Part shown: positions 36,164-45,038 of the stretch, in pieces
How positions within the stretch are numbered: the stretch's first letter is position 1
Layout of the letters: the number at the start of each line of letters is the position of its first letter
Source: Maricaulis sp048268525
GTDB lineage: Bacteria > Pseudomonadota > Alphaproteobacteria > Caulobacterales > Maricaulaceae
NCBI RefSeq assembly: GCF_048268525.1
Contig: NZ_JBLWVH010000005.1
Coordinates: 62,001 to 126,000, forward strand
Length of the DNA stretch: 64,000 nucleotides
Direction of reading: 5' to 3'
Notes under the pieces: model-generated
The model's database searches: none
What the model was told of the DNA's origin: nothing
What the model saw: only the letters and a program-made list of their open reading frames with translations
Position numbers and translations under genes: made by a program

Positions 36164-36870
36164 GCATTTTCTCCCGGCGTCGCAGGTGTGCTGACGGTCT
36201 CGGCGAATCTGTCCAGCGCCCGATCAAGGGCGTCAAAATCATCATGGATGCTGTGCGCGCCGGCTTCGGCGATCTCGTCGGCGGTGTGGAAGCCCCAGCT
36301 GACACCCAGCGTGTGGACGCCGGCATTGCGGCCCATCGCCATGTCGAAACCGGTATCGCCGATCATCACGGCATGGGCGGCCTCGGTTCCGGTCTCGCGC
36401 AATGCGTCCAGCACCATGCGGGGATTGGGTTTGCCGGCTCCGCCATCGACAGTCTGCAAGGTGTCGAAATAGCGGTGCAGGTCGTGGTGCGCGAAGACGA
36501 TGTCCAGCCCTCGCCGGGCCTTGCCTGTCGCCACGCCCATCAACCAGCCTTGCTCGACCAGCCGCTCGAGCGTGTCGCGAACACCGTCATAGAGCGGCTC
36601 TTCGAAGCCGGCTTCGGCCCGTTGCTCGACAAAGGCTTCCTTGTAGAAACCCGCCAGTTGCACGGCGCGCTCCGGCCCGTAATCCGGCGGCGCGAGACGG
36701 GTCACCGCCTCGGTCAGCTCCAGCCCCACGATCGTTCGCGTACGATCATAGTCGATCCCGCCCAGCCCGGCGCGGCGAAAGGCACGGTCCATGGCCTTCT
36801 GGATCACCTGGCGACTGTCAACGATGGTGCCGTCAATATCCCAGATGGCAAGTTTGAGGGGAGTGCTCAC
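36160..36870 (-). CDS. HAD-family phosphatase (Gph-like)
   Basis: A 236-residue haloacid-dehalogenase hydrolase of subfamily IA. Motif I is WDIDGTIVDS (nucleophile and acid Asp), motif II GVATGKAR, motif III GKPNP and motif IV MIGDTGFDMAMG. It resembles phosphoglycolate phosphatases; the substrate is not provable. The start is GTG at 36870 with GGAG upstream; the frame runs open to 36951. It is the first gene of a unit with atp12. A divergent DUF1244 gene starts 112 bp away. Confidence 0.87.
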   Translation of the reverse strand: MSTPLKLAIWDIDGTIVDSRQVIQKAMDRAFRRAGLGGIDYDRTRTIVGLELTEAVTRLAPPDYGPERAVQLAGFYKEAFVEQRAEAGFEEPLYDGVRDTLERLVEQGWLMGVATGKARRGLDIVFAHHDLHRYFDTLQTVDGGAGKPNPRMVLDALRETGTEAAHAVMIGDTGFDMAMGRNAGVHTLGVSWGFHTADEIAEAGAHSIHDDFDALDRALDRFAETVSTPATPGENA

Positions 36871-36981
36871 GCCGCAAGGCTCCGTCTGCTTGGCCGCGAC
36901 ATAGGCGGCTGCGTTGCGCTTGGCAAGCACGCCCCGCCTCATGCTACCCATGCGTCACACGCAAACCGGAGTGCGCCGCCG

Positions 36982-37305
36982 ATGACCCTGCCCGAAAACA
37001 TCACCGAGACCGAGCGCACGGCGCTGGACGCTGCCGCCTTCCGCCGCTTGGTCGCCCATCTGGACGCCCACAAGGAGGTCCAGAATATCGACCTCATGCT
37101 GCTGGCCGATTTTTGCCGCAACTGCCTGGGGGATTGGTGGCGCGAAGCGGCGGCCGAGCGCGGCATCGAGGTCACCCGGGACCAGGCGCGCGAACGCGTC
37201 TACGGCATGCCGCCCGGCGAATGGAAAGAGAAATACCAGGGCGAAGCCAGCCCGGACAAAATCGCTGCCTTCAAGGCCAAGCAGGCGGCGAAGGGCAAGG
37301 ACTGA
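36982..37305 (+). CDS. DUF1244 family protein
   Basis: A 107-residue soluble protein that matches DUF1244 almost throughout: FRRLVAHLDAHKEVQNIDLM, ADFCRNCLGDWWREAA, ARERVYGMPPGEWKEKYQ. The conserved CRNC pair suggests metal or redox binding; the function is unknown. The ATG at 36982 is the only start matching the family's N-terminus. The C-terminus ends in a Lys-rich tail (AAFKAKQAAKGKD). It converges with the next gene, 2 bp apart. Confidence 0.92.
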   Translation: MTLPENITETERTALDAAAFRRLVAHLDAHKEVQNIDLMLLADFCRNCLGDWWREAAAERGIEVTRDQARERVYGMPPGEWKEKYQGEASPDKIAAFKAKQAAKGKD

Positions 37306-37307
37306 CG

Positions 37308-38045
37308 CTAGCCCGCTCCGTCCTGGTCCGGCAGGGCCAGATACTGGACCGGCTGACCAACCACATCGAGACGCACCAAGCGACCACTGTCGACATCGAC
37401 AAAAAGATCATTGCCCGGCGTGGTGCCGCGCAGCTCGACACGGACGGCGTCGAACAGGCCTGCCGGGGTCTCGACACTCTCCGGCTCAAAGGCCGTCAGC
37501 GTCACCGTTTCGAAGCTGTCGCGCATCGGAATCCACCAGTCAAAGCTGATGCTGTCACCGGGTTCCAGGTCGAGCACGGGAACCAGCATGAATACGGCGC
37601 CGCGTACCATCGCGCCCTCGCGGACCGGATGATCGATAGCTTGGGTCCGGGTCGGCTCGGCCGGACCATGCAGATTGCGTGACCCGGTCACCTGCCCGTC
37701 CGCGATGTCGGCACCGACCAAATAGTAGCGAGTGCCGCTGTGATAGCGCAGATCGACCCGGCGAGGCGTCAGATCAGCGGGGTCCAGCAGGGCGGAAAAG
37801 CTCTCATAATCGCTGCGCGAGACGATCATCGAGCGATCCCACAGGTGCACGCCTTCCTCGTCAGTATACCAGCCATAGCGCATGAAACCGTCGCGCTCGC
37901 CGTCGACAAAGAGCCCGAGGTTGAACCCGCCCTCGACCAGCTCTTCCCGGTTGGCGCGCTCGCCGACGGATTGCGCCTGCGTACCCGGCAGGCCAGCCAA
38001 TCCAAAAGCCAGACCGGCGACCAGAATTCTCGCAATATGTGCCAA
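37308..38045 (-). CDS. Exported DUF3108-like protein
   Basis: A 245-residue protein with a signal peptide (MAHIARILVAGLAFGLAGLPGTQAQ). The mature part has the DUF3108-type ending VETPAGLFDAVRVELRGTTPGNDLFVDVDSGRLVRLDVVGQPVQY (in parts), with a repeated beta-strand pattern. Likely periplasmic; function unknown. It lies 109 bp downstream of rluC on the same strand, and its own promoter is not evident. Confidence 0.7.
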   Translation of the reverse strand: MAHIARILVAGLAFGLAGLPGTQAQSVGERANREELVEGGFNLGLFVDGERDGFMRYGWYTDEEGVHLWDRSMIVSRSDYESFSALLDPADLTPRRVDLRYHSGTRYYLVGADIADGQVTGSRNLHGPAEPTRTQAIDHPVREGAMVRGAVFMLVPVLDLEPGDSISFDWWIPMRDSFETVTLTAFEPESVETPAGLFDAVRVELRGTTPGNDLFVDVDSGRLVRLDVVGQPVQYLALPDQDGAG

Positions 38046-38154
38046 GACCTAATGTCCCCTTTTCTCGGAGGACATCACTGGATGTCGGGTCTGTCGACAG
38101 ACCTTCGCCTGGATTGACGCAGATGTGAGAGGGCGTGAACGCGCCGGACCTGGC

Positions 38155-39147
38155 CTAGGCCAGGTCCTCTTCGATCTCGCTCTCGCTGATCTCCTTGGTG
38201 GAGAAACCCAGCGTGTCATAAATCTTCTTCAGCGCCGGTGGCAGGTCGGCGGTCAACACCAGCGGCTTGCCGCCAGGGCGCGGAATTTCGAGCCGGCGTG
38301 CGTGCAGGCACAGGCGGCGACCGAGATCCTCCGGTGCCGGACGATGGCAGGTGTATTTCTTGTCGCCCAGGATGGCCGTCCCCATCGCCGCCAGATGGAC
38401 CCGCAGCTGGTGGGTGCGGCCGGTGACCGGACGCAGTGCCACCCACGAGGCCTTCTGTCCGGCCTCGCCGATCACCACATAGCGCGTGAGCGCATGCTGG
38501 GCGCCGTCATCGCCATGACCGGCGGCGACCATGGTCTCGCGCTCACTGTCGACACCGACCGAGGCCGCCTTGCGCATGAAGCCCTTGATTTCGCCCATCT
38601 TGGGCTTGGGCACACCAATGGCGATCGCCCAATAAGTCTTGCGGGTCTTGTGCGACTGGAAGGCCTTGGCCAAACGCGCTGTCGCCTTGGGGCCCTTGCC
38701 GACAATCAGGATGCCCGACGTATCCTTGTCGAGGCGGTGGACGAGGCGGGGACGATCCAGGCCCTCACCAAAGGCGTCCAGCATGCCGTCGAGGTGCCGG
38801 GTCGTCTTCGACCCGCCCTGGACGGCCAGCCCGGCGGGCTTGTTGAAGGCGATCAACTCGTCATCCTGATAGATGACCAGCGACTTCACATAGGCGATGT
38901 CCTCATCCGACATCCGGTTGACCGGCGGCCGCTCGCCCGGTTCGGGGAGCGGCGGTATACGGATTTCCTGGCCCTCATGGACGCGGCTCTCGCCCTTCAC
39001 GCGCCCGCCATCAACCCGGATCTGGCCCTTGCGGCACAGCTTCTGGACCATGATCGCCGAGACATGCGGGAAGCGGCGCTTGAACCAGCGGTCAACGCGC
39101 GAGCCGTCTTCGGTCGCCTCTACCTTGATGGTCTGGACACCGCTCAT
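38155..39147 (-). CDS. rluC: 23S rRNA pseudouridine synthase RluC-type
   Basis: A 330-residue RluA-family pseudouridine synthase. An S4 RNA-binding domain (residues 14-65; SRVDRWFKRRFPHVSAIMVQKLCRKGQIRV spread over it) precedes the catalytic domain with RLVHRLDKDTSGILIV (catalytic Asp) and RTHQLRVHLAAMG. It modifies 23S rRNA; RluC of E. coli acts at U955, U2504 and U2580, and those targets are inferred here. It overlaps crcB by 4 nt. Confidence 0.92.
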   Translation of the reverse strand: MSGVQTIKVEATEDGSRVDRWFKRRFPHVSAIMVQKLCRKGQIRVDGGRVKGESRVHEGQEIRIPPLPEPGERPPVNRMSDEDIAYVKSLVIYQDDELIAFNKPAGLAVQGGSKTTRHLDGMLDAFGEGLDRPRLVHRLDKDTSGILIVGKGPKATARLAKAFQSHKTRKTYWAIAIGVPKPKMGEIKGFMRKAASVGVDSERETMVAAGHGDDGAQHALTRYVVIGEAGQKASWVALRPVTGRTHQLRVHLAAMGTAILGDKKYTCHRPAPEDLGRRLCLHARRLEIPRPGGKPLVLTADLPPALKKIYDTLGFSTKEISESEIEEDLA

Positions 39148-39527
39148 GAGAACACCTTCCGGACGAGCCAGAGCCCGACAAACACGGCCGCCAGTGCGAC
39201 CACCACAGAACCCGCCGCGTAGCCAAAGGCCGGCAGGACGGCCTTGCGCTCGAACATGTTGGCCATCTCCAGCGAGAAGGCCGAGAAGGTGGTGAAACCA
39301 CCCAGGAAACCGACGGCGCCAAACAGGCGGATAGATTGCTGGTCAGCGCGACCGGTGGCTGCCAGCCAGCCGATCAACAATCCCATCAACAGGCCGCCGG
39401 CAATATTCACCGCCAACGTGCCCCAGACCTGCTCCGGCCCGAACCAGCGGAACGTCAGCCGGCCGACCTGGTATCGGGCAACAGCGCCCAAGGCTCCGCC
39501 AGCGCCAACGAGAAGATAATTGATCAT
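39144..39527 (-). CDS. crcB: Fluoride channel CrcB/FluC
   Basis: A 127-residue four-helix protein that exports fluoride as a dual-topology dimer. Motifs are INYLLVGAGGALGAVARYQVGR at the start (in parts), GTLAVNIAGGLLMG with the pore Asn, and GFLGGFTTFSAFSLEM with the TTFS phenylalanine box. The ATG at 39527 gives the family's N-terminus. It is co-translated with rluC. No fluoride riboswitch is recognised upstream. Confidence 0.94.
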   Translation of the reverse strand: MINYLLVGAGGALGAVARYQVGRLTFRWFGPEQVWGTLAVNIAGGLLMGLLIGWLAATGRADQQSIRLFGAVGFLGGFTTFSAFSLEMANMFERKAVLPAFGYAAGSVVVALAAVFVGLWLVRKVFS

Positions 39528-39754
39528 TCCGGCTCGATAGGGTCCCACGCCCGGCTTGGCAAGCACTCCGGCATCGGCGGCGGCTACATTAACGGCTCAC
39601 TAACCAATCCTTAATTTCATTTCACATTGAGTTAGCCATGCATATTTGCAATGGTGGTTTGGTGAAATGACGATTGTGTGACGCCGCTAAGTCCTTATTT
39701 ACCAACGTGCGAACCGGGAAGGCCCGGCTCGCCAAGACCGCAAGGACAAGACCA

Positions 39755-39859
39755 ATGATGAACCGTGTTTCGACCTCCCTCTCGACGCTCGTGAACGTAC
39801 TTTTCGTGGCCGGTGTGTTTGGTGCCATGACGATCGCCCTCGGCGGCGCATTCGCCTAG
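39755..39859 (+). CDS. Possible 34-residue membrane peptide
   Basis: A 34-codon frame starting MMNRVSTSLSTL and continuing with a hydrophobic helix (about residues 13-33: VNVLFVAGVFGAMTIALGG). AAGGACA lies 7 nt before the ATG, a good ribosome binding site. The ORF sits alone between the 227-bp crcB upstream region and a strong terminator about 100 bp downstream, which suits a short monocistronic gene. No homologue recognised. A possible CtrA-like box (TTAA-N7-CTAAC, 39589-39604) lies upstream, one mismatch from the consensus. Confidence 0.5.
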   Translation: MMNRVSTSLSTLVNVLFVAGVFGAMTIALGGAFA

Positions 39860-39955
39860 GTTGAGCTGCCCCCAAGGGCTCAACCAGACGACCAACGATC
39901 CGGACCGGCGACACGCCTCACAGTCCCCCGTCCCGATCGATCCCGACCCCAAGCG

Positions 39956-39996
39956 AAAGCGGCAGCCTCCCCCAAAAGGGCTGCCGCTTTTGTTTT
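39956..39996 (+). terminator. Strong intrinsic terminator
   Basis: A perfect 12-bp stem AAAGCGGCAGCC / GGCTGCCGCTTT with an 11-nt loop and TTTTGTTTT after it on the plus strand. It lies about 100 bp after the 34-residue ORF stop, with nothing else to terminate on that strand; this supports a transcript from 39755. Confidence 0.9.
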
Positions 39997-40059
39997 GCCG
40001 GCATGCCTTGGATACGCCGCACAGCGAGTTAGACTGCCTGCAACCTCGGGAGTCGCGTC

Positions 40060-40782
40060 ATGTCCGTATTCATTCTGGCCGCCATGCTTGTCCTGCAAGA
40101 TGCAGAGGCCCCGTCCGCCACTTCGGACACTGACCTGCCAATAGCCGAAGAGGCTGTGGCCGAGGTCGCACCGGCGCCATTGGCAACCGACGCCGCTACC
40201 CTGATCGCCGAGTTCGACACCGCCTACGCACAATGGGGCGACCTCATTGCCGAAATGGCCGCCCGAAAGGCGCGCGACCGCTATATCCGCGACTTGCTGC
40301 TGTCGCGCATTTCGCGGGCCGATCTTGACCCCGGCGCCCGTGCAGAGATCATCGAGGCCACTAGCGATACCTTCAACGCGGTTGACGCGGACAATACCGC
40401 GTGGGCGATCAGCCTGCTCGATGAGTACGACTTTACCGCGCTGGTCCGCGAGCAGCCCGCACTCGCCGCTGACATTGCCGCCTTGATCCAGCACGGCGAC
40501 ATCTCGGCCCAGCGCCGCTTGCTCGACCTGGTTGAACCCTTCGCGCTTGCCGGTGGCTTCAACGGCATGCGCTATGCCCTGCTTTACGACCGCGTGGCTG
40601 TCGCCGAGGACCGGCCACAGCGCTACGGCTCGCAGTTTCGCTGCGAGAATGGCGAACAGGTCTACCCGCCGATCGAGGACCCGGACACGGTCGATGAGCG
40701 ACGGGCCTCGCTGGGTCTCGAGCCGCTCGCGGCCTACCAGGCACGGTCCAACCAGTTTTACGGATCCAGCTGCAGCGAGTGA
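40060..40782 (+). CDS. DUF6624 domain protein
   Basis: A 240-residue protein. The region from residue 75 on fits DUF6624: RDLLLSRI, DAVDADNTAWAISLLDEYDF (VDADN), IQHGDISAQRRLLDLV, YALLYDRVAVAEDRPQRYGSQF and IEDPDTVDERRASLGLEPLAAY. Function unknown. The N-terminal 15 residues are hydrophobic (MSVFILAAMLVLQ), so export is possible. GGGAG precedes the ATG. It converges with the gene at 40786, 3 bp apart. Confidence 0.85.
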   Translation: MSVFILAAMLVLQDAEAPSATSDTDLPIAEEAVAEVAPAPLATDAATLIAEFDTAYAQWGDLIAEMAARKARDRYIRDLLLSRISRADLDPGARAEIIEATSDTFNAVDADNTAWAISLLDEYDFTALVREQPALAADIAALIQHGDISAQRRLLDLVEPFALAGGFNGMRYALLYDRVAVAEDRPQRYGSQFRCENGEQVYPPIEDPDTVDERRASLGLEPLAAYQARSNQFYGSSCSE

Positions 40783-40785
40783 GTG

Positions 40786-41160
40786 TCAGTCCTTGGCGCG
40801 CAGGCTCAACACCAGCACCAGGGCGGCCGATACGATCGCCATGATCGCACTGATGCCCAGCAAAGGGCCCACCGTCGCCTCGTCGGCCAGGGCTCCGAAC
40901 ATCATATAGAGCGACGGGATCATCATCAGGACGGCGATGTGATGCAACCCGACCTGGATCCAGGCCAGAAATCCGCCGCCCAGCGCGAACACGCGATAGA
41001 GAACGGCCCAGAGCACTGACAGGACTCCGCCCAACAACATCATGTGGGCATGGGTCGGCAATTGGCCGTGATCGCCTGATCGCCCCATATGCTCGCCCAG
41101 CAGCATGCCGGCGATCAGCCAGAGCAGGCCGAGCGTCAGGTGAATACGTTCCGGTTTCAT
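40786..41160 (-). CDS. Small multispan membrane protein with HAH motif
   Basis: A 124-residue protein with four hydrophobic helices. LPTHAHMMLLGGVLSVLWAVLYR resembles the helix in subunit I of cbb3/NO-reductase-type oxidases (H.H motif at the membrane face), and small proteins of this sort are annotated as cytochrome-oxidase-I-like. I cannot say whether it binds haem: only a few histidines are present (HAH and HHIA). The ATG at 41160 has GGGGGAG upstream. Function unknown. Confidence 0.7.
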   Translation of the reverse strand: MKPERIHLTLGLLWLIAGMLLGEHMGRSGDHGQLPTHAHMMLLGGVLSVLWAVLYRVFALGGGFLAWIQVGLHHIAVLMMIPSLYMMFGALADEATVGPLLGISAIMAIVSAALVLVLSLRAKD

Positions 41161-41227
41161 GTGAACTCCCCCCAGAGTGGTTGAGGGAGCAGGATTCGTC
41201 ACAGGCGCGAACTTGGCAAGGGACGCG

Positions 41228-42535
41228 TTATGACCGCCGATCCGACCTCACCTTGCGCCAGCGTGCCAGGCGTTCGCCGATTGCCGCCTCGCGGCCATTG
41301 CCCGTCGGCTCGTAGAAGACCGGGCGGTCGGGCATGTCGTCGGGGAAATAGTCCTGGCCGGAGACGCCGCCGACGGCGTCATGATCGTATTCATAGCCCT
41401 TGCCATAGCCCTGATCCTTCATCAGGGCCGTCGGGGCGTTGAGGATGTGCGCGGGCGGCATCAGGGAGCCTGTCGCCTTCGCGGCTCTCTGGGCCCGCTT
41501 GAAGGCGACGTAAACGGCATTCGACTTGGCGGCGGTCGCCAGATGGACAACGGCGTGGGCCAGCGCCAGCTCACCTTCGGGTGGACCAAGGCGCTCATAG
41601 GTGCGAGCGGCTTCATTGGCGATCATCAGGCCAGTGGGGTCGGCGAGTCCGATATCTTCCGACGCCATGCGCACCAGCCGCCGTGCCAGGAAGAGCGGAT
41701 CCTCTCCACCTTCCAGCATGCGGGCAAACCAGTACAGCGCCGCATCCGGGTCGGAGCCGCGGATCGATTTGTGCAGGGCCGAGATGAGATTGTAGTGCTC
41801 GTCACGGTCCTTGTCGTAGGCGGTGGCGCGCTTGTTGAGCAGCGTGGCGAGATCGTCGGCGTTGACCTCAGTGTCCGGATCGAAGGTGAACACCTCCTCG
41901 ACCAGGTTGAGCATGTAGCGCCCGTCGCCATCGGCCATCGAGCGCAGGGCAATGCGGGCGGCAGCATCTAGCGACAGGGGCCGCCCCATTTCAGCCTCGG
42001 CGCGTTGCATCAGGAGGTCCAGCCCATCATCATCGAGGCGTTTGAGAACCAGGACCTGACAGCGCGACAGCAAAGCCGCATTGAGCTCGAAGGACGGGTT
42101 TTCGGTCGTGGCCCCGACCAGCGTCACCGTCCCCTCCTCCACCACCGGCAGGAAACCATCCTGCTGGGCCCGGTTGAAGCGATGGATCTCGTCGACGAAG
42201 AGCAGCGTGCCCCGGCCCTGCTGACGGCGGGCGCGGGCTCGTTCGAACGCCTTCTTCAGGTCAGCCACACCGGAGAAGACCGCCGAGAGCGGTTCAAACT
42301 CCAGGTCACTGTCCTCGGCCAGAAGACGGGCAATGGTGGTCTTTCCGACGCCCGGCGGTCCCCACAGGATCAGAGAGGCGAGCCGGCCTTGCGAGCGCAT
42401 CCGCGCAATCGGGCCCTTGCCGGCCAACAGGTGATCCTGGCCGACGACCTCGTCGAGCGTTTGCGGACGCAATCGGTCGGCCAGCGGTCGCGGGGCTTCG
42501 GCATCAAGGCCGGCGGCTTCAAACAAGCTTGTCAT
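41228..42535 (-). CDS. rarA: Replication-associated recombination protein RarA (MgsA)
   Basis: A 435-residue AAA+ ATPase of the clamp-loader clade, acting at stalled forks. Walker A is WGPPGVGKTTIARLLAE (about 57-73), Walker B LLFVDEIHRFNRAQQDGFLP, sensor 1 GATTENPSFELN; the C-terminal helical domain has ALYWFARMLEGGEDPLFLARRLVRMASEDIGL in parts. Length matches E. coli RarA (447). The start is the ATG at 42535; a GTG codon precedes it. Confidence 0.94.
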   Translation of the reverse strand: MTSLFEAAGLDAEAPRPLADRLRPQTLDEVVGQDHLLAGKGPIARMRSQGRLASLILWGPPGVGKTTIARLLAEDSDLEFEPLSAVFSGVADLKKAFERARARRQQGRGTLLFVDEIHRFNRAQQDGFLPVVEEGTVTLVGATTENPSFELNAALLSRCQVLVLKRLDDDGLDLLMQRAEAEMGRPLSLDAAARIALRSMADGDGRYMLNLVEEVFTFDPDTEVNADDLATLLNKRATAYDKDRDEHYNLISALHKSIRGSDPDAALYWFARMLEGGEDPLFLARRLVRMASEDIGLADPTGLMIANEAARTYERLGPPEGELALAHAVVHLATAAKSNAVYVAFKRAQRAAKATGSLMPPAHILNAPTALMKDQGYGKGYEYDHDAVGGVSGQDYFPDDMPDRPVFYEPTGNGREAAIGERLARWRKVRSDRRS

Positions 42536-42617
42536 CACGGATGAGCCTAGGCGTGTTCGCGGTTTCGTAGAAGGCAGGTCATGCTAGACTTGCAGCGGGT
42601 AACGAGGGGAATCCGAA

Positions 42618-43064
42618 ATGAGCGATGCATCCGGCACGACCGACGACGTTCACGCGCCGCCGACCTCCGGCGTGGCGCCCTATCTCAGTGTCCGCGACGG
42701 CGCCGCCGCCATTGATTTCTATGTCCGTGCCTTCGATGCCGAGCTGCTCGAGCGCTATGATTTCGAGGGCAAGCTGGGCCACGCCACACTGCGCATCAAT
42801 GAGGGCATCGTGATGTTGGCCGACGAGTTCCCCCAGCATGAGGCGATGATTGGCAATGTCGCTCCGGCCAGCCTCGGCAACCGCACCACCTTCACGCTCA
42901 ACCTCTATGTCACCGATGCCGACACCTGGTTCGACAAGGCTATAAAGGCCGGAGCCGACGTGGTCCGTCCCTGCACTGACGAATTCTTCGGACGTCACGG
43001 CAAGGTGCGCGACCCGTTCGGGCATGTGTGGAGCTTCGTCGCGCTGAAACCCCACACCGTTTGA
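42618..43064 (+). CDS. VOC/PhnB-like glyoxalase-fold protein
   Basis: A 148-residue vicinal-oxygen-chelate protein. It has VAPYLSVRDGAAAIDFYVRAFDAELLERY, HATLRINEGIVMLADEFPQ and FFGRHGKVRDPFGHVWSFV, the YdcJ/PhnB-like pattern with a Gly-rich DPFGH loop. Enzymatic activity is unknown; such proteins bind metals or small molecules. It is divergent from rarA. Confidence 0.85.
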   Translation: MSDASGTTDDVHAPPTSGVAPYLSVRDGAAAIDFYVRAFDAELLERYDFEGKLGHATLRINEGIVMLADEFPQHEAMIGNVAPASLGNRTTFTLNLYVTDADTWFDKAIKAGADVVRPCTDEFFGRHGKVRDPFGHVWSFVALKPHTV

Positions 43065-43077
43065 TGCCTGGCCCGCC

Positions 43078-44481
43078 CTAGTAGAGGCGGACCGAGGTAT
43101 CGAAGCGCTGGCCACGGCGCTCCACGATCAGCGGCCAGGTCTGGGCGCCGTCATGGGCGGCGAGCACCTCGGCGAGGTCATCGAGCGAATAGATCGGCTC
43201 GCCCATCAACTCGACCAGCTGGTCGCCGGGCCGGAAGCCATAACGCGCCGCGACAGACCGCCGCCCGACCGCGCTGATGATCACGCCACCACGGAACGGG
43301 TCGAGGCCGACACGTTCATTGAAAGCCGGAGAGAGCGTAACCAGGGCAGCTCCGACCAGCGGATTCCGTCCATCGACCGCAAACGGATCCGGTTCGGAGA
43401 TACCGGGGGCTGGCTGCACGGCCACATCCAGAGACAGCTCCTCGCCGTCCCGCAGGACCGTGAAGCGGGCATCATCTCCCGCGGCGCGGGTCGCCAGACG
43501 GAACCGGGCGCCTGCTTCATTGTTGATGGACTGGCCGTCGATCGTCAGCACGATGTCACCTTGCATCAGACCGGCATCGTCAGCCGCTGCGAGCGGATAG
43601 ACCTCGTTGACCAGCGCACCGCGCGGGCGGTCGAGACCGAATGCATCCGCAATGTCGCTGTCGACCGGTTGCAGGCGAGCGCCCAGCCAGGGCCGGATCA
43701 GCTCGCCCTCGCTCATCGCCGTATCGACGACCCGAGCAACCATCTCGACCGGGATGGCAAAGCCGATCCCGTTCGACCCGCCCGAGCGTGAAAAGATCAT
43801 GGTGTTCACGCCGACCAGCTCGCCATCCATGTCGACCAGCGCGCCACCGGAATTGCCGGGGTTGATGGCGGCATCGGTCTGGATGAAGGAGGCGAAATCG
43901 GTCTGGCCGACATCTGTGCGTGCCAGCGCTGACACGATACCGGAGGTCACCGTCTGTCCAACACCAAAGGGATTGCCGATTGCCAGGACAAGATCCCCGA
44001 CTTCGACATCACCGCTCATGTCGAATGGTAGAACCGGCAAAGGTTCATCCGTCTCGACCCGCAGCACGGCCAGATCGGTTGCTTCATCGGTCAGCAGGAT
44101 CTCGGCGGAAAATTCGCGGCGGTCGGCCAGCACCACGCGCAGTTCGGTGGCGCCAGCAACGACGTGGTTATTGGTGACGATCACGCCGGACGGATCGACG
44201 ATCACCCCGGACCCAAGCGAGTTCTGCTCCTGCGGCCGACTGCGGAACATGCGCGAGAACAGCGGGTCATTGGCAAAGGGGCTGCGGTTCTGGACAACGC
44301 GGCGGGTATAGACATTCACCACGGCGGGCGTCGCTTCGCGCACGATTGGCGCGAAGGACATCTGCATCTCCATCCGGCTTTCCGGGACAACCCGGTCATC
44401 GGCGGCACCGGCGAGGTCGATCTCCTGGGCGGACGCGGGCGCGCTCGCGAGGAGGACAGCGAAAAAAGCGTATCTGATCAT
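43078..44481 (-). CDS. DegP/DegQ-type periplasmic serine protease
   Basis: A 467-residue HtrA-family protease with a signal peptide (MIRYAFFAVLLASAPASAQ). Catalytic triad: His in VTNNHVVAG (about 104), Asp in DEATDLAVL (about 137) and Ser in NPGNSGGALV (about 208). Two PDZ domains follow (about 255-345 and 370-460). It degrades or refolds periplasmic proteins. The Q-linker region SRPQEQNSLGSG is shorter than in DegP, nearer to DegQ/DegS. The ATG at 44481 gives the best signal peptide. Confidence 0.9.
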   Translation of the reverse strand: MIRYAFFAVLLASAPASAQEIDLAGAADDRVVPESRMEMQMSFAPIVREATPAVVNVYTRRVVQNRSPFANDPLFSRMFRSRPQEQNSLGSGVIVDPSGVIVTNNHVVAGATELRVVLADRREFSAEILLTDEATDLAVLRVETDEPLPVLPFDMSGDVEVGDLVLAIGNPFGVGQTVTSGIVSALARTDVGQTDFASFIQTDAAINPGNSGGALVDMDGELVGVNTMIFSRSGGSNGIGFAIPVEMVARVVDTAMSEGELIRPWLGARLQPVDSDIADAFGLDRPRGALVNEVYPLAAADDAGLMQGDIVLTIDGQSINNEAGARFRLATRAAGDDARFTVLRDGEELSLDVAVQPAPGISEPDPFAVDGRNPLVGAALVTLSPAFNERVGLDPFRGGVIISAVGRRSVAARYGFRPGDQLVELMGEPIYSLDDLAEVLAAHDGAQTWPLIVERRGQRFDTSVRLY

Positions 44482-44511
44482 GGCACCCATATAGGCTGGA
44501 TTGCGGGCACG

Positions 44512-44544
44512 AAAAAGGCGGCCCTGCTGAAGCAAAGCCGCCTT
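44512..44544 (-). terminator. Terminator of the ribosomal superoperon
   Basis: Stem AAGGCGGC / GCCGCCTT with a 14-nt loop, followed on the minus strand by TTTTT. It lies 27 bp after the rplQ stop and before the DegP-type gene, which is on the same strand. Confidence 0.85.
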
Positions 44545-44570
44545 CTCCTGAACTTGTGCTGACTGGAAGC

Positions 44571-44993
44571 TTACTCCTCAGTCATGCCGCCTTCTTCCTC
44601 GAGGCGCGCACGGTCGGCGGCACCCTTGGCAGACGGGTCGCGATCGACGAGCTCGATGACAGCCATCGGCGCATTGTCGCCGTGACGGAAGCCAGCTTTG
44701 AGAACGCGGGTGTAACCACCATCGCGCTCGGTGTAGCGACCGCCGAGCGTGTCGAACAGTTTCTTGACCTGGTCCTCATTGCGGACCTTGGACATCGCCT
44801 GGCGACGACCATGCACGTCGCCGCGCTTGGCCAGCGTGATCAGCTTGTCCACGAACGGGGCCAGTTCCTTGGCTTTCGGCAAGGTGGTGACGATCTGCTC
44901 GTGCTCGATCAGCGAGGCGGCCATATTGGCCAGCATCGCCTTGCGGTGCGAGTGGGTGCGGTTAAGCTTGCGGTGTGCGATGCCGTGACGCAT
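44571..44993 (-). CDS. rplQ: 50S ribosomal protein L17
   Basis: A 140-residue large-subunit protein with the L17 start MRHGIAHRKLNRTHSHRKAML and ANMAASLIEHEQIVTTLPKAKEL; it sits near the exit-tunnel rim. The C-terminus is acidic (LEEEGGMTEE), longer than in E. coli (127 residues) as is usual in alphaproteobacteria. It follows rpoA and is the last gene of the alpha operon. Confidence 0.97.
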   Translation of the reverse strand: MRHGIAHRKLNRTHSHRKAMLANMAASLIEHEQIVTTLPKAKELAPFVDKLITLAKRGDVHGRRQAMSKVRNEDQVKKLFDTLGGRYTERDGGYTRVLKAGFRHGDNAPMAVIELVDRDPSAKGAADRARLEEEGGMTEE

Positions 44994-45038
44994 GGCTTTA
45001 TCTCCTCAGGTCCGGTTCAGGCGCCTCTCGGCGGCTGC

